Positions 30,499 through 40,278 are shown, counted from the stretch's first letter. The stretch: 64,000 nucleotides of DNA from Raineyella fluvialis (GCF_009646095.1 NZ_CP045725.1:1054001-1118000), one strand, 5' to 3'. The notes: generated from the letters alone by a model not told the origin. Translations and numbers: made by a program.

Positions 30499-33400
30499 AT
30501 GGAACGAATCTTCAAGGCCGTGCTGACCAGCTTGCTCGCTGTCGCTCTATTCCTGCCGGGTTCGGTCGGCACTGCAATCACCAGTGCCAGTGCAGCTCCT
30601 GGCGCAACCATTCCAGTGGTGGGGTCGCTGAGTCCCTCGACCGGTTCGACCTCGGGTGGGGTCCTGGTCACGATCACCGGCACCGGCCTGACCGGGGCGA
30701 CCTCAGTGATGTTCGGCAAGACCGCGGGCACCCAGATATCCGTGATTTCCGACACGAGCCTGAGTGTGCTGAGTCCAGCCGCGTCCGCCGGGACTGTCGA
30801 CGTGCGCGTGACGACTCCCGGCGGAACATCACAGAAGAGTAAGGCCGACTCGTTCACGTTCGTGCCCGCACCAGTACCGACCGTGGGGTCGCTGAGTCCC
30901 TCGACCGGTTCGACCTCGGGTGGGGTCCTGGTCACGATCACCGGCACCGGCCTGACCGGGGCGACCTCAGTGATGTTCGGCAAGACCGCGGGCACCCAGA
31001 TATCCGTGATTTCCGACACGAGCCTGAGTGTGCTGAGTCCAGCCGCGTCCGCCGGGACTGTCGACGTGCGCGTGACGACTCCCGGCGGAACATCACAGAA
31101 GAGTAAGGCCGACTCGTTCACGTTCGTGCCCGCACCAGTACCGACCGTGGGGTCGCTGAGTCCCTCGACCGGTTCGACCTCGGGTGGGGTCCTGGTCACG
31201 ATCACGGGCACCGGCCTGACCGGGGCGACCGCGGTGATGTTCGGCACCGTGGCAGCCACCAACGTCGTGGTGGTCTCTGACACCCAACTCACCGCGACCA
31301 GCCCCGCGATGAAGACCGCGGGCGGCATCGACATCACCGTGACCACCCCCGGCGGGACCACCGCCACCACCCCCACCGACCGGTTCACCTTCGCCGATGT
31401 TCCGACCCTGACCCAGGTCTCCCCGGCAGCGGGCCCGACCGCGGGAGGGACCACCGTCACGATCACCGGCACCGGCCTGACCGGGGCGACCGCGGTGATG
31501 TTCGGCACCGTGGCAGCCACCAACGTCGTGGTGGTCTCTGACACCCAACTCACCGCGACCAGCCCCGCGATGAAGACCGCGGGCGGCATCGACATCACCG
31601 TGACCACCCCCGGCGGGACCACCGCCACCACCCCCACCGACCGGTTCACCTTCGCCGATGTTCCGACCCTGACCCAGGTCTCCCCGGCAGCGGGCCCGAC
31701 CGCGGGAGGGACCACCGTCACGATCACCGGCACCGGCCTGACCGGGGCGACCGCGGTGATGTTCGGCACCGTGGCAGCCACCAACGTCGTGGTGGTCTCT
31801 GACACCCAACTCACCGCGACCAGCCCCGCGATGAAGACCGCGGGCGGCATCGACATCACCGTGACCACCCCCGGCGGGACCACCGCCACCACCCCCACCG
31901 ACCGGTTCACCTTCGCCGATGTTCCGACCCTGACCCAGGTCTCCCCGGCAGCGGGCCCGACCGCGGGAGGGACCACCGTCACGATCACCGGCACCGGCCT
32001 GACCGGGGCGACCGCGGTGATGTTCGGCACCGTGGCAGCCACCAACGTCGTGGTGGTCTCTGACACCCAACTCACCGCGACCAGCCCCGCGATGAAGACC
32101 GCGGGCGGCATCGACATCACCGTGACCACCCCCGGCGGGACCACCGCCACCACCCCCACCGACCGGTTCACCTTCGCCGATGTTCCGACCCTGACCCAGG
32201 TCTCCCCGGCAGCGGGCCCGACCGCGGGAGGGACCACCGTCACGATCACCGGCACCGGCCTGACCGGGGCGACCGCGGTGATGTTCGGCACCGTGGCAGC
32301 CACCAACGTCGTGGTGGTCTCTGACACCCAACTCACCGCGACCAGCCCCGCGATGAAGACCGCGGGCGGCATCGACATCACCGTGACCACCCCCGGCGGG
32401 ACCACCGCCACCACCCCCACCGACCGGTTCACCTTCGAGAGCGCCTGCGGCAGCACCTACTCCCAGTTTGTGGACGTGTACGGAGCGATCACGTCGAACA
32501 CCGATTGGGGGCCCGAATGTGCCAATGTCTACGTGCTCCACGGAATTGTCGGTGTGGCCCCCGGTGTCCAGCTCACTCTTGAGCCGGGGAGCTTGATCGA
32601 GGCAAACAGCGACGGCTCCTTGCAGGTCGGCGGCACGCTGACCATATCCGGCAACGGAGCATCGCCTGTGGTGGTCACATCCACAGGCGACGCCTCCGGC
32701 GGTCAGCCCATTCCCAACGTCGCTTACCCGCCCCCAGCGAGCACAACCTGGGGAGGCGTGAATGTGTTGGCTGGTGGTGTGGCCCGGGTCTCTGGGGCCA
32801 GCATCCGATACGCGAGTTACAACGGGCTGAGCGTCGCCAATGGCGGATCCGCCGACGTGACCGGCTCCCAGTTCATCAGCAACGGAACCGGGATCTCGTT
32901 CGATCCGGGTAGCAGCGGGTCGGTGACGGGGGACCAGTTCACCGGAGGTACCACCGGCCTGGTCGTGACAGATGGCGCCAACGTCACCATCGACGCTGAC
33001 AGCTTCACCGCAATGCAGACCGGCATCTCCTTGTCGAACCCGGCCACGATCGTGTCGAACTGCACCTTCGACACCATCAACGCCGACACGATCAAGGTGA
33101 GCACGTCCTCGCCGTTCGATCCGGCCAAGATCACCCAGGGCAACACCGCCACCAACTCCCCCATCAACGGCGTCCACCTCAAAGACCCCGTCTTCGCCGA
33201 CGGAGCCACACTCTTCGGCCGCCCCGGGTGGGGCCTCGTCCTCTCCAACGCATCCGGGTCCACGGTCAACGTACCCGCCGGTTCTTCCGTCACGGTCCCC
33301 GCGGGGGCGGTCATCAAGTTCCAATTCCTGGACCACTGGCCCTTTGGTGCGGATCGGGGCGTCCTCGCTGTCGCGGGTGTTCTCAACGTCAATGGGACGT

Positions 33401-35403
33401 TGACCAAGCTCAACGACGACACCGCCGGCGGCCCCATCTCCACCACCGTCACCTACACGGACTCCTACTACGGCTCGCACTTCCAAAGCGTCGACGTGTT
33501 GGCTGGTGGTGTGGCCCGGGTCTCTGGGGCCAGCATCCGATACGCGAGTTACAACGGGCTGAGCGTCGCCAATGGCGGATCCGCCGACGTGACCGGCTCC
33601 CAGTTCATCAGCAACGGAACCGGGATCTCGTTCGATCCGGGTAGCAGCGGGTCGGTGACGGGGGACCAGTTCACCGGAGGTACCACCGGCCTGGTCGTGA
33701 CAGATGGCGCCAACGTCACCATCGACGCTGACAGCTTCACCGCAATGCAGACCGGCATCTCCTTGTCGAACCCGGCCACGATCGTGTCGAACTGCACCTT
33801 CGACACCATCAACGCCGACACGATCAAGGTGAGCACGTCCTCGCCGTTCGATCCGGCCAAGATCACCCAGGGCAACACCGCCACCAACTCCCCCATCAAC
33901 GGCGTCCACCTCAAAGACCCCGTCTTCGCCGACGGAGCCACACTCTTCGGCCGCCCCGGGTGGGGCCTCGTCCTCTCCAACGCATCCGGGTCCACGGTCA
34001 ACGTACCCGCCGGTTCTTCCGTCACGGTCCCCGCGGGGGCGGTCATCAAGTTCCAATTCCTGGACCACTGGCCCTTTGGTGCGGATCGGGGCGTCCTCGC
34101 TGTCGCGGGTGTTCTCAACGTCAATGGGACGTTGACCAAGCTCAACGACGACACCGCCGGCGGCCCCATCTCCACCACCGTCACCTACACGGACTCCTAC
34201 TACGGCTCGCACTTCCAAAGCGTCGACGTGTTGGCTGGTGGTGTGGCCCGGGTCTCTGCAGCCAGCATCCGATACGCGAACAACGGACTAAACGTGGCCA
34301 GCGGCGGATCCGCCGAGGTAACCGGCTCCCAGTTCATCAACAACGGAACCGCGGTCACTGTGGCCGGCGTCTTGGAAGCTACTGGCGTGGACGTGCGCAA
34401 CACCGGGACCGGAATCAAGGCAGTCTCAGCCTCACGAACGCTATTTCGTGGCTCGTTCACGCAAGTGAATACAGGAATCTCAGCTGATGATTCTTCTTAT
34501 GTCGATGCTCGCGACGTGAATTGGGGGGCAGCTTCTGGTCCTGCTCCAACTGGGGCTGGCGCCGCAGCGATCGGACCAGTCCTCTATTACCCTTGGAGCG
34601 GCTATACTGCTCCCGTAGTAGCACCCATCGCAGCAACGACTAACGTTCCGAATGTATCGACATGCTCAAACATTCTCGCTTTCGGTCTACGTGGATCGGG
34701 CGAGTTGCCTCAATGGAGCGGTCAGGTGGATAATGGACTAGAAGCGGCATATTTCAGCACATGGGAGGAGGGAATGGGGAAACCTGGCCAGACTGCCTAC
34801 GACGCCTACAAATCAGTAGCGCAGGCCAAGGATCCCTCGCTCACAATCGAACAAATCGGAGTCAGGTATGAGGCTAAGCCGGTCGCAGTCTTGCCGTGGG
34901 AGTTCCAGCACAGCATTGATGATGGAGTGGCAAAGACGCTGCAGTACCTACGAGATGCTCACGACAGGTGTGGCTACGCTGGCCAGCGCTACGTGCTTAT
35001 CGGGTACTCACAAGGTGCTGCCGTGATCCATAAAGCACTGACCCAGCTCACGCCGGAAGAGCTCGACCTGATCCAAGGGGTGATTCTAGTTGGCGACGCA
35101 GGACGTCAGCCCGACGCGCGTGAGCATCTCTTCGAAGGGCTGGACGCTTCCGGGAATCTGAAGGTGGCCGGTTGGTGGGTCGCTGGCGCGAACGGCATGC
35201 TTGCACTGCAAACTCAGGGCATCCCAGACAGTCTGACCTCCAAGACCTACTCGTTGTGCCACGCAGGAGACCCGATCTGCACGATGACACCCACCAACGG
35301 AATGGGTGTGTGGCTGCAAATGGCGCTCCAATGGCCCAGCCACACCGGTTACTCGGAGCCCGAACTCGCAGCCTTGACAGAGGAGATGTTTCGCAGCTAC
35401 TAG
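30499..35403 (+). CDS. Giant secreted protein: IPT/TIG repeats, parallel beta-helix and C-terminal cutinase-like esterase
   Basis: 1634 residues from the ATG at 30499, whose product opens with a clear signal peptide (MERIFKAVLTSLLAVALFLPG, cleavage likely after ASA). In-frame starts at 30322 (GTG) and 30346 (ATG) would add 59 or 51 residues. Order: seven IPT/TIG immunoglobulin-like repeats of 87-88 residues; a right-handed beta-helix region with two identical 244-residue units and part of a third; then a cutinase/alpha-beta hydrolase domain with GYSQGA (nucleophile Ser), CHAGDPIC (Asp) and a His in SHTGY. It should act outside the cell as a binding protein carrying an esterase. Base composition falls after about 34400. 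No sortase or anchor motif is seen. Confidence 0.8.
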   Translation: MERIFKAVLTSLLAVALFLPGSVGTAITSASAAPGATIPVVGSLSPSTGSTSGGVLVTITGTGLTGATSVMFGKTAGTQISVISDTSLSVLSPAASAGTVDVRVTTPGGTSQKSKADSFTFVPAPVPTVGSLSPSTGSTSGGVLVTITGTGLTGATSVMFGKTAGTQISVISDTSLSVLSPAASAGTVDVRVTTPGGTSQKSKADSFTFVPAPVPTVGSLSPSTGSTSGGVLVTITGTGLTGATAVMFGTVAATNVVVVSDTQLTATSPAMKTAGGIDITVTTPGGTTATTPTDRFTFADVPTLTQVSPAAGPTAGGTTVTITGTGLTGATAVMFGTVAATNVVVVSDTQLTATSPAMKTAGGIDITVTTPGGTTATTPTDRFTFADVPTLTQVSPAAGPTAGGTTVTITGTGLTGATAVMFGTVAATNVVVVSDTQLTATSPAMKTAGGIDITVTTPGGTTATTPTDRFTFADVPTLTQVSPAAGPTAGGTTVTITGTGLTGATAVMFGTVAATNVVVVSDTQLTATSPAMKTAGGIDITVTTPGGTTATTPTDRFTFADVPTLTQVSPAAGPTAGGTTVTITGTGLTGATAVMFGTVAATNVVVVSDTQLTATSPAMKTAGGIDITVTTPGGTTATTPTDRFTFESACGSTYSQFVDVYGAITSNTDWGPECANVYVLHGIVGVAPGVQLTLEPGSLIEANSDGSLQVGGTLTISGNGASPVVVTSTGDASGGQPIPNVAYPPPASTTWGGVNVLAGGVARVSGASIRYASYNGLSVANGGSADVTGSQFISNGTGISFDPGSSGSVTGDQFTGGTTGLVVTDGANVTIDADSFTAMQTGISLSNPATIVSNCTFDTINADTIKVSTSSPFDPAKITQGNTATNSPINGVHLKDPVFADGATLFGRPGWGLVLSNASGSTVNVPAGSSVTVPAGAVIKFQFLDHWPFGADRGVLAVAGVLNVNGTLTKLNDDTAGGPISTTVTYTDSYYGSHFQSVDVLAGGVARVSGASIRYASYNGLSVANGGSADVTGSQFISNGTGISFDPGSSGSVTGDQFTGGTTGLVVTDGANVTIDADSFTAMQTGISLSNPATIVSNCTFDTINADTIKVSTSSPFDPAKITQGNTATNSPINGVHLKDPVFADGATLFGRPGWGLVLSNASGSTVNVPAGSSVTVPAGAVIKFQFLDHWPFGADRGVLAVAGVLNVNGTLTKLNDDTAGGPISTTVTYTDSYYGSHFQSVDVLAGGVARVSAASIRYANNGLNVASGGSAEVTGSQFINNGTAVTVAGVLEATGVDVRNTGTGIKAVSASRTLFRGSFTQVNTGISADDSSYVDARDVNWGAASGPAPTGAGAAAIGPVLYYPWSGYTAPVVAPIAATTNVPNVSTCSNILAFGLRGSGELPQWSGQVDNGLEAAYFSTWEEGMGKPGQTAYDAYKSVAQAKDPSLTIEQIGVRYEAKPVAVLPWEFQHSIDDGVAKTLQYLRDAHDRCGYAGQRYVLIGYSQGAAVIHKALTQLTPEELDLIQGVILVGDAGRQPDAREHLFEGLDASGNLKVAGWWVAGANGMLALQTQGIPDSLTSKTYSLCHAGDPICTMTPTNGMGVWLQMALQWPSHTGYSEPELAALTEEMFRSY
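30619..32440 (+). repeat. Seven tandem IPT/TIG repeat units (264/261 bp)
   Basis: Units start at 30619, 30883 and 31147 (264-bp period, type A), then 31396, 31657, 31918 and 32179 (261-bp period, type B). The third unit begins as type A and switches to type B near 31205, which looks like recombination between repeat types. Copies within a type are nearly identical at the DNA level. Confidence 0.92.
32764..34227 (+). repeat. Two 732-bp direct repeats in the beta-helix region
   Basis: 32764-33495 and 33496-34227 appear identical throughout by eye. A third copy begins at 34228 and diverges from about 34258. Each unit encodes 244 residues from VLAGGVARVSGASIRYA to YGSHFQSVD. Identity this high suggests very recent duplication or gene conversion. 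Confidence 0.9.
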
Positions 35404-35876
35404 AACGTCCATCCCTGCGCCGCCACGAACTGCGGCAGCGTCAAGCACGGCACGTCCATGGCTTCGCACACGTCTGGGATTCGCGGCTTGGTCAACTTGC
35501 CGCTCCGCGTCTCCTGCGTGACGACTGTTCCCTCGTGGGCGAGTGCGAGGGCGATCACGAAGGGATCCGCGCCGCTCTTGTTACTTCCCAGGCTGATCAG
35601 TTTCGGATGGGCATCCAAAACTCTTGACGTGGCCTCTTGGACCTCGCGGGTTAGCGGCACGAAGAGCCCCTTCTGTGCCCGCACCCATTTGGCCGTGTCA
35701 TCGTCGTGTCGGGACACTTCCCGCTTCACCTCATCCACCGCACGCACTAGCCCTGAGGCGATCATCACCTCGATGTTCTTCCACACGCCGAGGAAGGCGG
35801 AGGGGATGAAGATGTCACGCCGCCCGTTGATGAACGCGCCGGAGTCGAACGAATAGTAGGGCAGCAATTGCTTCAT
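35400..35876 (-). CDS. DUF4411 PIN-like protein, putative toxin
   Basis: A 158-residue protein with the DUF4411 layout: YYSFDSGAFINGRR at the start (first acidic residue), AVDEVKREVSR, then GADPFVIALALAHEGTVVTQE (second acidic cluster). This is a PIN-like ribonuclease arrangement. Its gene begins 3 bp after an XRE/ImmA-type gene, and DUF4411 genes are commonly paired with such genes. Its TAG stop shares bases with the TAG stop of the exoprotein gene on the other strand. Toxin activity is inferred from the family and context. Confidence 0.7.
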   Translation of the reverse strand: MKQLLPYYSFDSGAFINGRRDIFIPSAFLGVWKNIEVMIASGLVRAVDEVKREVSRHDDDTAKWVRAQKGLFVPLTREVQEATSRVLDAHPKLISLGSNKSGADPFVIALALAHEGTVVTQETRSGKLTKPRIPDVCEAMDVPCLTLPQFVAAQGWTF

Positions 35877-35879
35877 CCT

Positions 35880-37049
35880 CTAGGAACCGGACACCTCGGC
35901 CAGTCGGGCAATCTGCCCCACTTTGGCGTCCAAGTACTCGGCGGCAGTGGTGCTGTCGATCAAGGAGCGTCTATGCGCACCTGCGACGGTCCTGACATAT
36001 CCCTTCCCAAGATCACGAGCCTTGGTGAAGTAGAACGATCCACCCGAGGGCCTCTTCTTGACTGCGGCGGATCCTTGCTGCGCTTCCCTGAACGCTTGAT
36101 AATCGGCCAGCGATACTTGCTGGAGGGTGACCAGCCGTCGCAGAAGTGCCTCGACGCTAACACCAAACGGCCTGGCGGCCTCGATGAGGTCTCCCAAAAT
36201 CCATGGATCGCCTGGGTGGTGTTGCCTGACAAGCACGGAGCCCAGGACACTCTCGCGGGGCATCAGGATCTCAGCAGCGAGGGCGTTGCAGCGGGCTTCC
36301 AATCGACGGTCCTCGGTGACTGCGTACTGGTCGGTGGTCATATCGCACAGGCCCTCCGTGTGGAGCAGGAGGTGCATGTACTCGTGGAGCAGTGAGAAGA
36401 GCCTGCCGCGGGGTGCGTCCGCACCATTGAGCATGATGACAGGCACCTCATCGAAATAGAGGCTGAATGCACGCATCTCTTCCACAGAGACGAGCCCACC
36501 CTGCGTAGACATGACAAGAACACCCGCATCCTCCAGCGCCCGCGTCCAGTAGCCGAGGTGGCTGTACTCGTCAGACGATGCTGTGGGTACCTTCAAGTCC
36601 ACGAGGCTCATGAGACGCCGGCGGACGCTCTCGGCAAGCTGCTCGTCCGTTCCACGAAGTTGCGACAGGCGCCAATCGCTGGGTGGCCTTTCCTGGTCCA
36701 GCTCCGCGAGCTCCAGGAGAACATCTCTTTGGAAGTGGGCACGGCGATACTCCCCGTGCAGCGCGGTAGACCACCCACCCGATTGACTCGGACCCAACCG
36801 GCGGAAGTTCCGCAGAGTCTCGTATCCCTCGGGCGGTTCGGGCAGGTAGAACACCGCCAAGGGCCGACGATAGACCGTGGTGGCCTTGCGCAGTTGCGTG
36901 ATCGTGGGACGTTTTTGACCCGCTTCCCACGCTGCAATCAAGTCCTCAGGGACGCCAATCTTGCGCGCGGCCGCAATCGGCTGGATATTTGCGCTGGTGC
37001 GCGCCCACTTCAGCAACTCCGGCTTGACGTAGGCGGAGATCGAAGGCAT
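35880..37049 (-). CDS. XRE helix-turn-helix plus ImmA/IrrE-type metallopeptidase domain protein
   Basis: A 389-residue protein. The N-terminal helix-turn-helix covers residues 1-65 (IQPIAAARKIGVPEDLIAAWEAGQKRP). The ImmA/IrrE (COG2856) domain has the zinc motif HEYMH in LFSLLHEYMHLLLH and the later RLEARCNALAAEILMP. Such proteins act as antitoxins or as proteases that remove a repressor. The ATG at 37049 is chosen over 37067 because the conserved part begins at once. It is the first gene of a two-gene operon with DUF4411. GC content is lower than the chromosome. Confidence 0.8.
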   Translation of the reverse strand: MPSISAYVKPELLKWARTSANIQPIAAARKIGVPEDLIAAWEAGQKRPTITQLRKATTVYRRPLAVFYLPEPPEGYETLRNFRRLGPSQSGGWSTALHGEYRRAHFQRDVLLELAELDQERPPSDWRLSQLRGTDEQLAESVRRRLMSLVDLKVPTASSDEYSHLGYWTRALEDAGVLVMSTQGGLVSVEEMRAFSLYFDEVPVIMLNGADAPRGRLFSLLHEYMHLLLHTEGLCDMTTDQYAVTEDRRLEARCNALAAEILMPRESVLGSVLVRQHHPGDPWILGDLIEAARPFGVSVEALLRRLVTLQQVSLADYQAFREAQQGSAAVKKRPSGGSFYFTKARDLGKGYVRTVAGAHRRSLIDSTTAAEYLDAKVGQIARLAEVSGS

Positions 37050-37397
37050 GTAGCCAGTCTCTCCCAAAGCTCTAACATTTGTTCCGCGTTAAGTAACTTC
37101 GCAGCCAGAGGAGTCGGTCCGGCCACCCCGGCATGGCCCAGGTGATCGGCAGTTGGACTCAAGCCGGCGACGGGGGCGCTCCCACGTCAGCCTTCACTGC
37201 AGGTCTCGCCGTACGTCCCGCCGGTCAGGACGGATTGGGTGAATATTCGGTCTGAGGGGCACCACCAGTAGTGGGTTCGAGCGCCACCGTCCGGGTGACG
37301 GGTTAGTTGGCTTGAGCGCCGGGGTTGGCGTGGTTCAGCGCCATCCTGTCAGGCTCCTTCTGCCATGCGCCTACCGCATGGCAGAAGGAGTATCGCA

Positions 37398-38959
37398 ATG
37401 GTACGAAGGATTCAGGCGAAGTCAGTGCTTCGTCTCCGGGCCGAGGGCCTGTCAGGGCGAGCGATCGCCGCGTCCCAGCAGATGTCGCGTCACAGTGTCG
37501 CGGCGGTGATCGACGCCGCGCAGGAGGCCGGGGTCGGCTGGGACGACGTCGCCGACCTGCCCGAGGCCGAGGTGTATGGCCTGTTGTTCCCGGGCCGGGG
37601 TGAGCATGTCAGTGTGTTCAGCGAGCCGGACTGGGCCGGGGTCCACCGGGAGTTGGCCCGGGTCGGGGTGACGCTGCGTCTGCTGCACGCCGAGTACGTC
37701 GACGCCACGACCGGTGCTGGCCAGGTGGCGATGGGCTATGACCGGTTCTGCAAGTCCTACGGCCACTATCTGCTGGTGACCGGCGCCTCTTCGCGGGTTG
37801 GTCACAAGGCCGGCAGGACCGTCGAGGTCGACTGGTCGGGCCCACCATGAAGCTCACCGACCCGATGGCCGGGACGACGCAGAAGGTGTACTTGTTCGTG
37901 GGGTGTCTGCCGTTCAGCCGGTATGCGTTCGTGGAGCCGGCCCAGGACATGCGCCAGGACACCTGGCTGCGGGCGCACGTGGCGATGTTCGAGTTCTTCG
38001 GCGGGTCGGTGCCCCGGATCGTGTCGGACAACCTGAAGACCGGCGTGATCACCCATCCCCGGGAGGGTGAGATCGTGCTGAACGACGCCTACCGCGAACT
38101 CGCTGCCCACTACTCGGCGGCCGTGCTGCCGGGGCGGGTCCGCAAGCCGAAGGACAAGCCGAGCGTGGAGAACACGGTCGGCAACATCGCCACCGCCGTG
38201 ATCGCCGCGCTGCGCGCCGAGACGTTCACCAGCCTGGCGCAGTTGCGGGCGGCGATCCGGGAACGACTGGCCGACTACAACGCCGCACCCTTCCAGAAGC
38301 GCGCGGGCTCACGGGCCTCGGTGTTCACCAGCGAGGAGGCGCCGCTGCTGCGGCCTCTGCCGGCCGTGGCGTTCGAGATCTCCGCCTGGGTCCGGGGCCG
38401 GCGGGTCGGGCGCGATGGGCACGTGGTCTGGGCGCGCAACCGGTACTCGGTGCCGTTCGTCCACATCGGGACCCATGTCGACCTGCGCGTCACCGACACC
38501 ACGCTGGAGGTCTGGCGCCACGACGAACGCCTGGCCTCCCACCCGCTGCTAGCGGCCACGGCGGTCAACCAGTACCGCACCCGGCCCGCCGACCTGCCCG
38601 ACGGCAAGCCCTGGCGCGAATGGGACCCCGACCGGGTCAGGGCCTGGGCGGGCCGGATCGGCCCCGACACCACCACCGTCGTGGATCGGATCTTCGCGTC
38701 CGTGACGGTCGACGAGCAGGGCCTGGACCCGGCCCTGGCCGTCCTGCGCCTGTCACGGCGCTACTCCGCGGCCCGGCTGGAAGCCGCCAGCCGGATCGCG
38801 CTCACGGCGGGCATCCGCTCGCCCCGCTACGCCCACCTGCAGCCGATTCTGGCGACCGGGCAGGACAAGACCCGCCCCGACCACACCCCACCACCGCGCG
38901 AGAGCGCCGACGCCGGGTTCGTCCGCGGGGCCGACTACTACGCCGGAGGGGCCCGATGA
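37398..38959 (+). CDS. istA: IS21-family transposase IstA, frameshifted as sequenced
   Basis: About 520 residues after repair. An N-terminal helix-turn-helix (VLRLRAEGLSGRAIAASQQMSRHSV) precedes the DDE core: first Asp in TVEVDWSG, second in RIVSDNLKTGV, Glu in KPSVENTVGN. A C-terminal Mu-type beta-barrel region (RNRYSVPFVHIGTHVDLRV) follows. The frame breaks in the C3 run 37841-37843; one C gives DWSGPTMKLTDP. AGAAGGAG precedes the ATG. It cuts and joins DNA with help from IstB. Confidence 0.85.
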
Positions 38960-39708
38960 GCGCCCTGGACATGGAGACCAAGCGCAAGCTGCGCGAGATG
39001 GGCGCGGCCGACCTGGCCGCCGCGCTCGAAGCCCAGGACGAGGCCCTCACGATGGATCTGCCGTTCGCCGAACGGGTCCGGCTCGCGGTCGACGACGCGC
39101 ACGGCGCGTTCACCGACACCAAGGTCGCCGGCCTGATCCGCCGGGCCGGGCTGCGCTACCCGCACGCCGACCTACGCGCCCTCGACCTGATCGAGCAACG
39201 TGGCCTGGACCGCACTGTTCTGGCCGAACTGGCGACCTGCCGGTTCATCACCGCCAACCGCAGCGTGGTCCTGGAAGGCTTCACCGGCTCGGGCAAGTCC
39301 TACCTCGCCTCCGCGCTGGCCCGCAACGCCTGCCACCACCGGATCCGGGCCCACGTGATCCGGATGCCCGACCTGGTCGAGGCCTGGACCCTGGCTCGCG
39401 ACCAGACCCAGGGCGCCACCAAGTTCCTGCGCAAGTACGCCGCGTTCAACCTCCTCGTGCTGGACGAGTGGCTCCTCGACCAGCCAGACGAGGCCACCCG
39501 GACCATGCTGCTCGAACTGATGGAACGCCGCCACGACACCGGCTCCACCGTGTTCGCCACCCAGTACCCCAAGAAGGACTGGCACCAGCGCCTCGGCGGC
39601 GGAGTCCGCGCCGACGCGATCATGGACCGGATCGTCCACACCGCCATCTGGATCAACACCGGCACCATCAATATGCGCGAACGAGCGGCCCGGACCCAGA
39701 CCCCCTGA
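38956..39708 (+). CDS. istB: IS21-family helper ATPase IstB
   Basis: A 250-residue AAA+ ATPase. Walker A is EGFTGSGKSYLASALA, Walker B FNLLVLDEWLLD, sensor region STVFATQYPKKDWHQRL. It binds target DNA and stimulates IstA. The ATG overlaps the istA TGA (ATGA), so translation is coupled. Confidence 0.92.
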   Translation: MSALDMETKRKLREMGAADLAAALEAQDEALTMDLPFAERVRLAVDDAHGAFTDTKVAGLIRRAGLRYPHADLRALDLIEQRGLDRTVLAELATCRFITANRSVVLEGFTGSGKSYLASALARNACHHRIRAHVIRMPDLVEAWTLARDQTQGATKFLRKYAAFNLLVLDEWLLDQPDEATRTMLLELMERRHDTGSTVFATQYPKKDWHQRLGGGVRADAIMDRIVHTAIWINTGTINMRERAARTQTP

Positions 39709-39716
39709 CCCCCGGT

Positions 39717-39752
39717 GAGCGCCAGCGGCACCCACCCACGCCGCTGGCGCTC
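39717..39752 (+). terminator. Strong stem-loop after istB
   Basis: A perfect 13-bp stem (GAGCGCCAGCGGC paired with GCCGCTGGCGCTC) with a 10-base loop lies 9 bp after the istB stop. There is no U tract, so it could also be part of the IS end structure. Confidence 0.5.
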
Positions 39753-39822
39753 TCCCGCACGACCAGGTGGCGCTCAAACCCGATAACCGGTGGCACCCAG
39801 CGTCCAGAACGGGTGGCTCTCA

Positions 39823-40278
39823 GACCACCAAATACTCAATTGGGCGCCCCTGTTGGACGTGAGGTCACCCCGAGGGGGTGCGACCCACTTCCGGCTGGAG
39901 GTCCTGAAGAGGCGCATGGGGGGAGCGTCTCCCCAGGACCAGATTGAGTGTAGTGAGTCGATCGATCAGCCTCGTCGTTGGATCGATGTGGCGCCTGACA
40001 CGGAGTTCGGTCAGGAGCTGATCTTATAGGCGTCGCACGCCACAAAGCGATGTCGCCGCTGTCGCAACCCGGCGCGGAGAATGCCACGGCTCTTGCCACG
40101 CTCAGCCCCTCCCGGCATCAACGTCATCCTTGTGGCCGGGCACGTGGACAGGTAGAAGGCACCCACTGATGAGTAGGCGAGGCCGAACCTTCCCCATCGT
40201 GGGTCGATGAACTCGTCCGGCGCTTCGCCCAGATAGAGGTTGCCCTGGCGACGCTGGCAATCCTGACCATGGTTAGCC
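39823..40278. other. Intergenic stretch with possible gene remnant
   Basis: About 455 bp between the IS21 right end and the repeat-protein gene. On the minus strand, an open frame from roughly 40290 to 40011 (NLYLGEAPDEFIDPRWGRFGLAYSSVGAFYL) has coding-like codon use but no clear start and overlaps the end of the neighbour in another frame. It may be a small gene or a decayed C-terminus. Nothing else is recognised here. Confidence 0.25.

Larger units (their letters stand above)
37277..39822 (+). mobile_element. IS21-family insertion sequence
   Basis: istA and istB overlap by four bases and are flanked by imperfect terminal sequences. The left end has GAGCGCCACC at 37279-37288 and a second TTGAGCGCC at 37312. 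The right end, read inward, has TGAGAGCCACC (39812-39822) and TTGAGCGCCACC (39767-39778). Multiple short end repeats are typical of IS21. The exact outer ends and a target duplication could not be fixed. Its codon use is high-GC, unlike the lower-GC neighbours. Confidence 0.75.

Noticed and set aside
30372-34218. Very long antisense ORFs (694 and 1041 residues) opposite the exoprotein
   Set aside because: They mirror the GC-rich repeats of the sense gene, have no start signals or known domains, and repeat with the same period.
37261-39830. ACCACCA as a 7-bp target duplication around IS21
   Set aside because: The copies at 37261-37267 and 39824-39830 do not sit at equal distances from the aligned end repeats, so the match may be chance.
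39790-40029. 79-residue plus-strand ORF after IS21
   Set aside because: It begins inside the IS end, has no ribosome site and no recognisable similarity.
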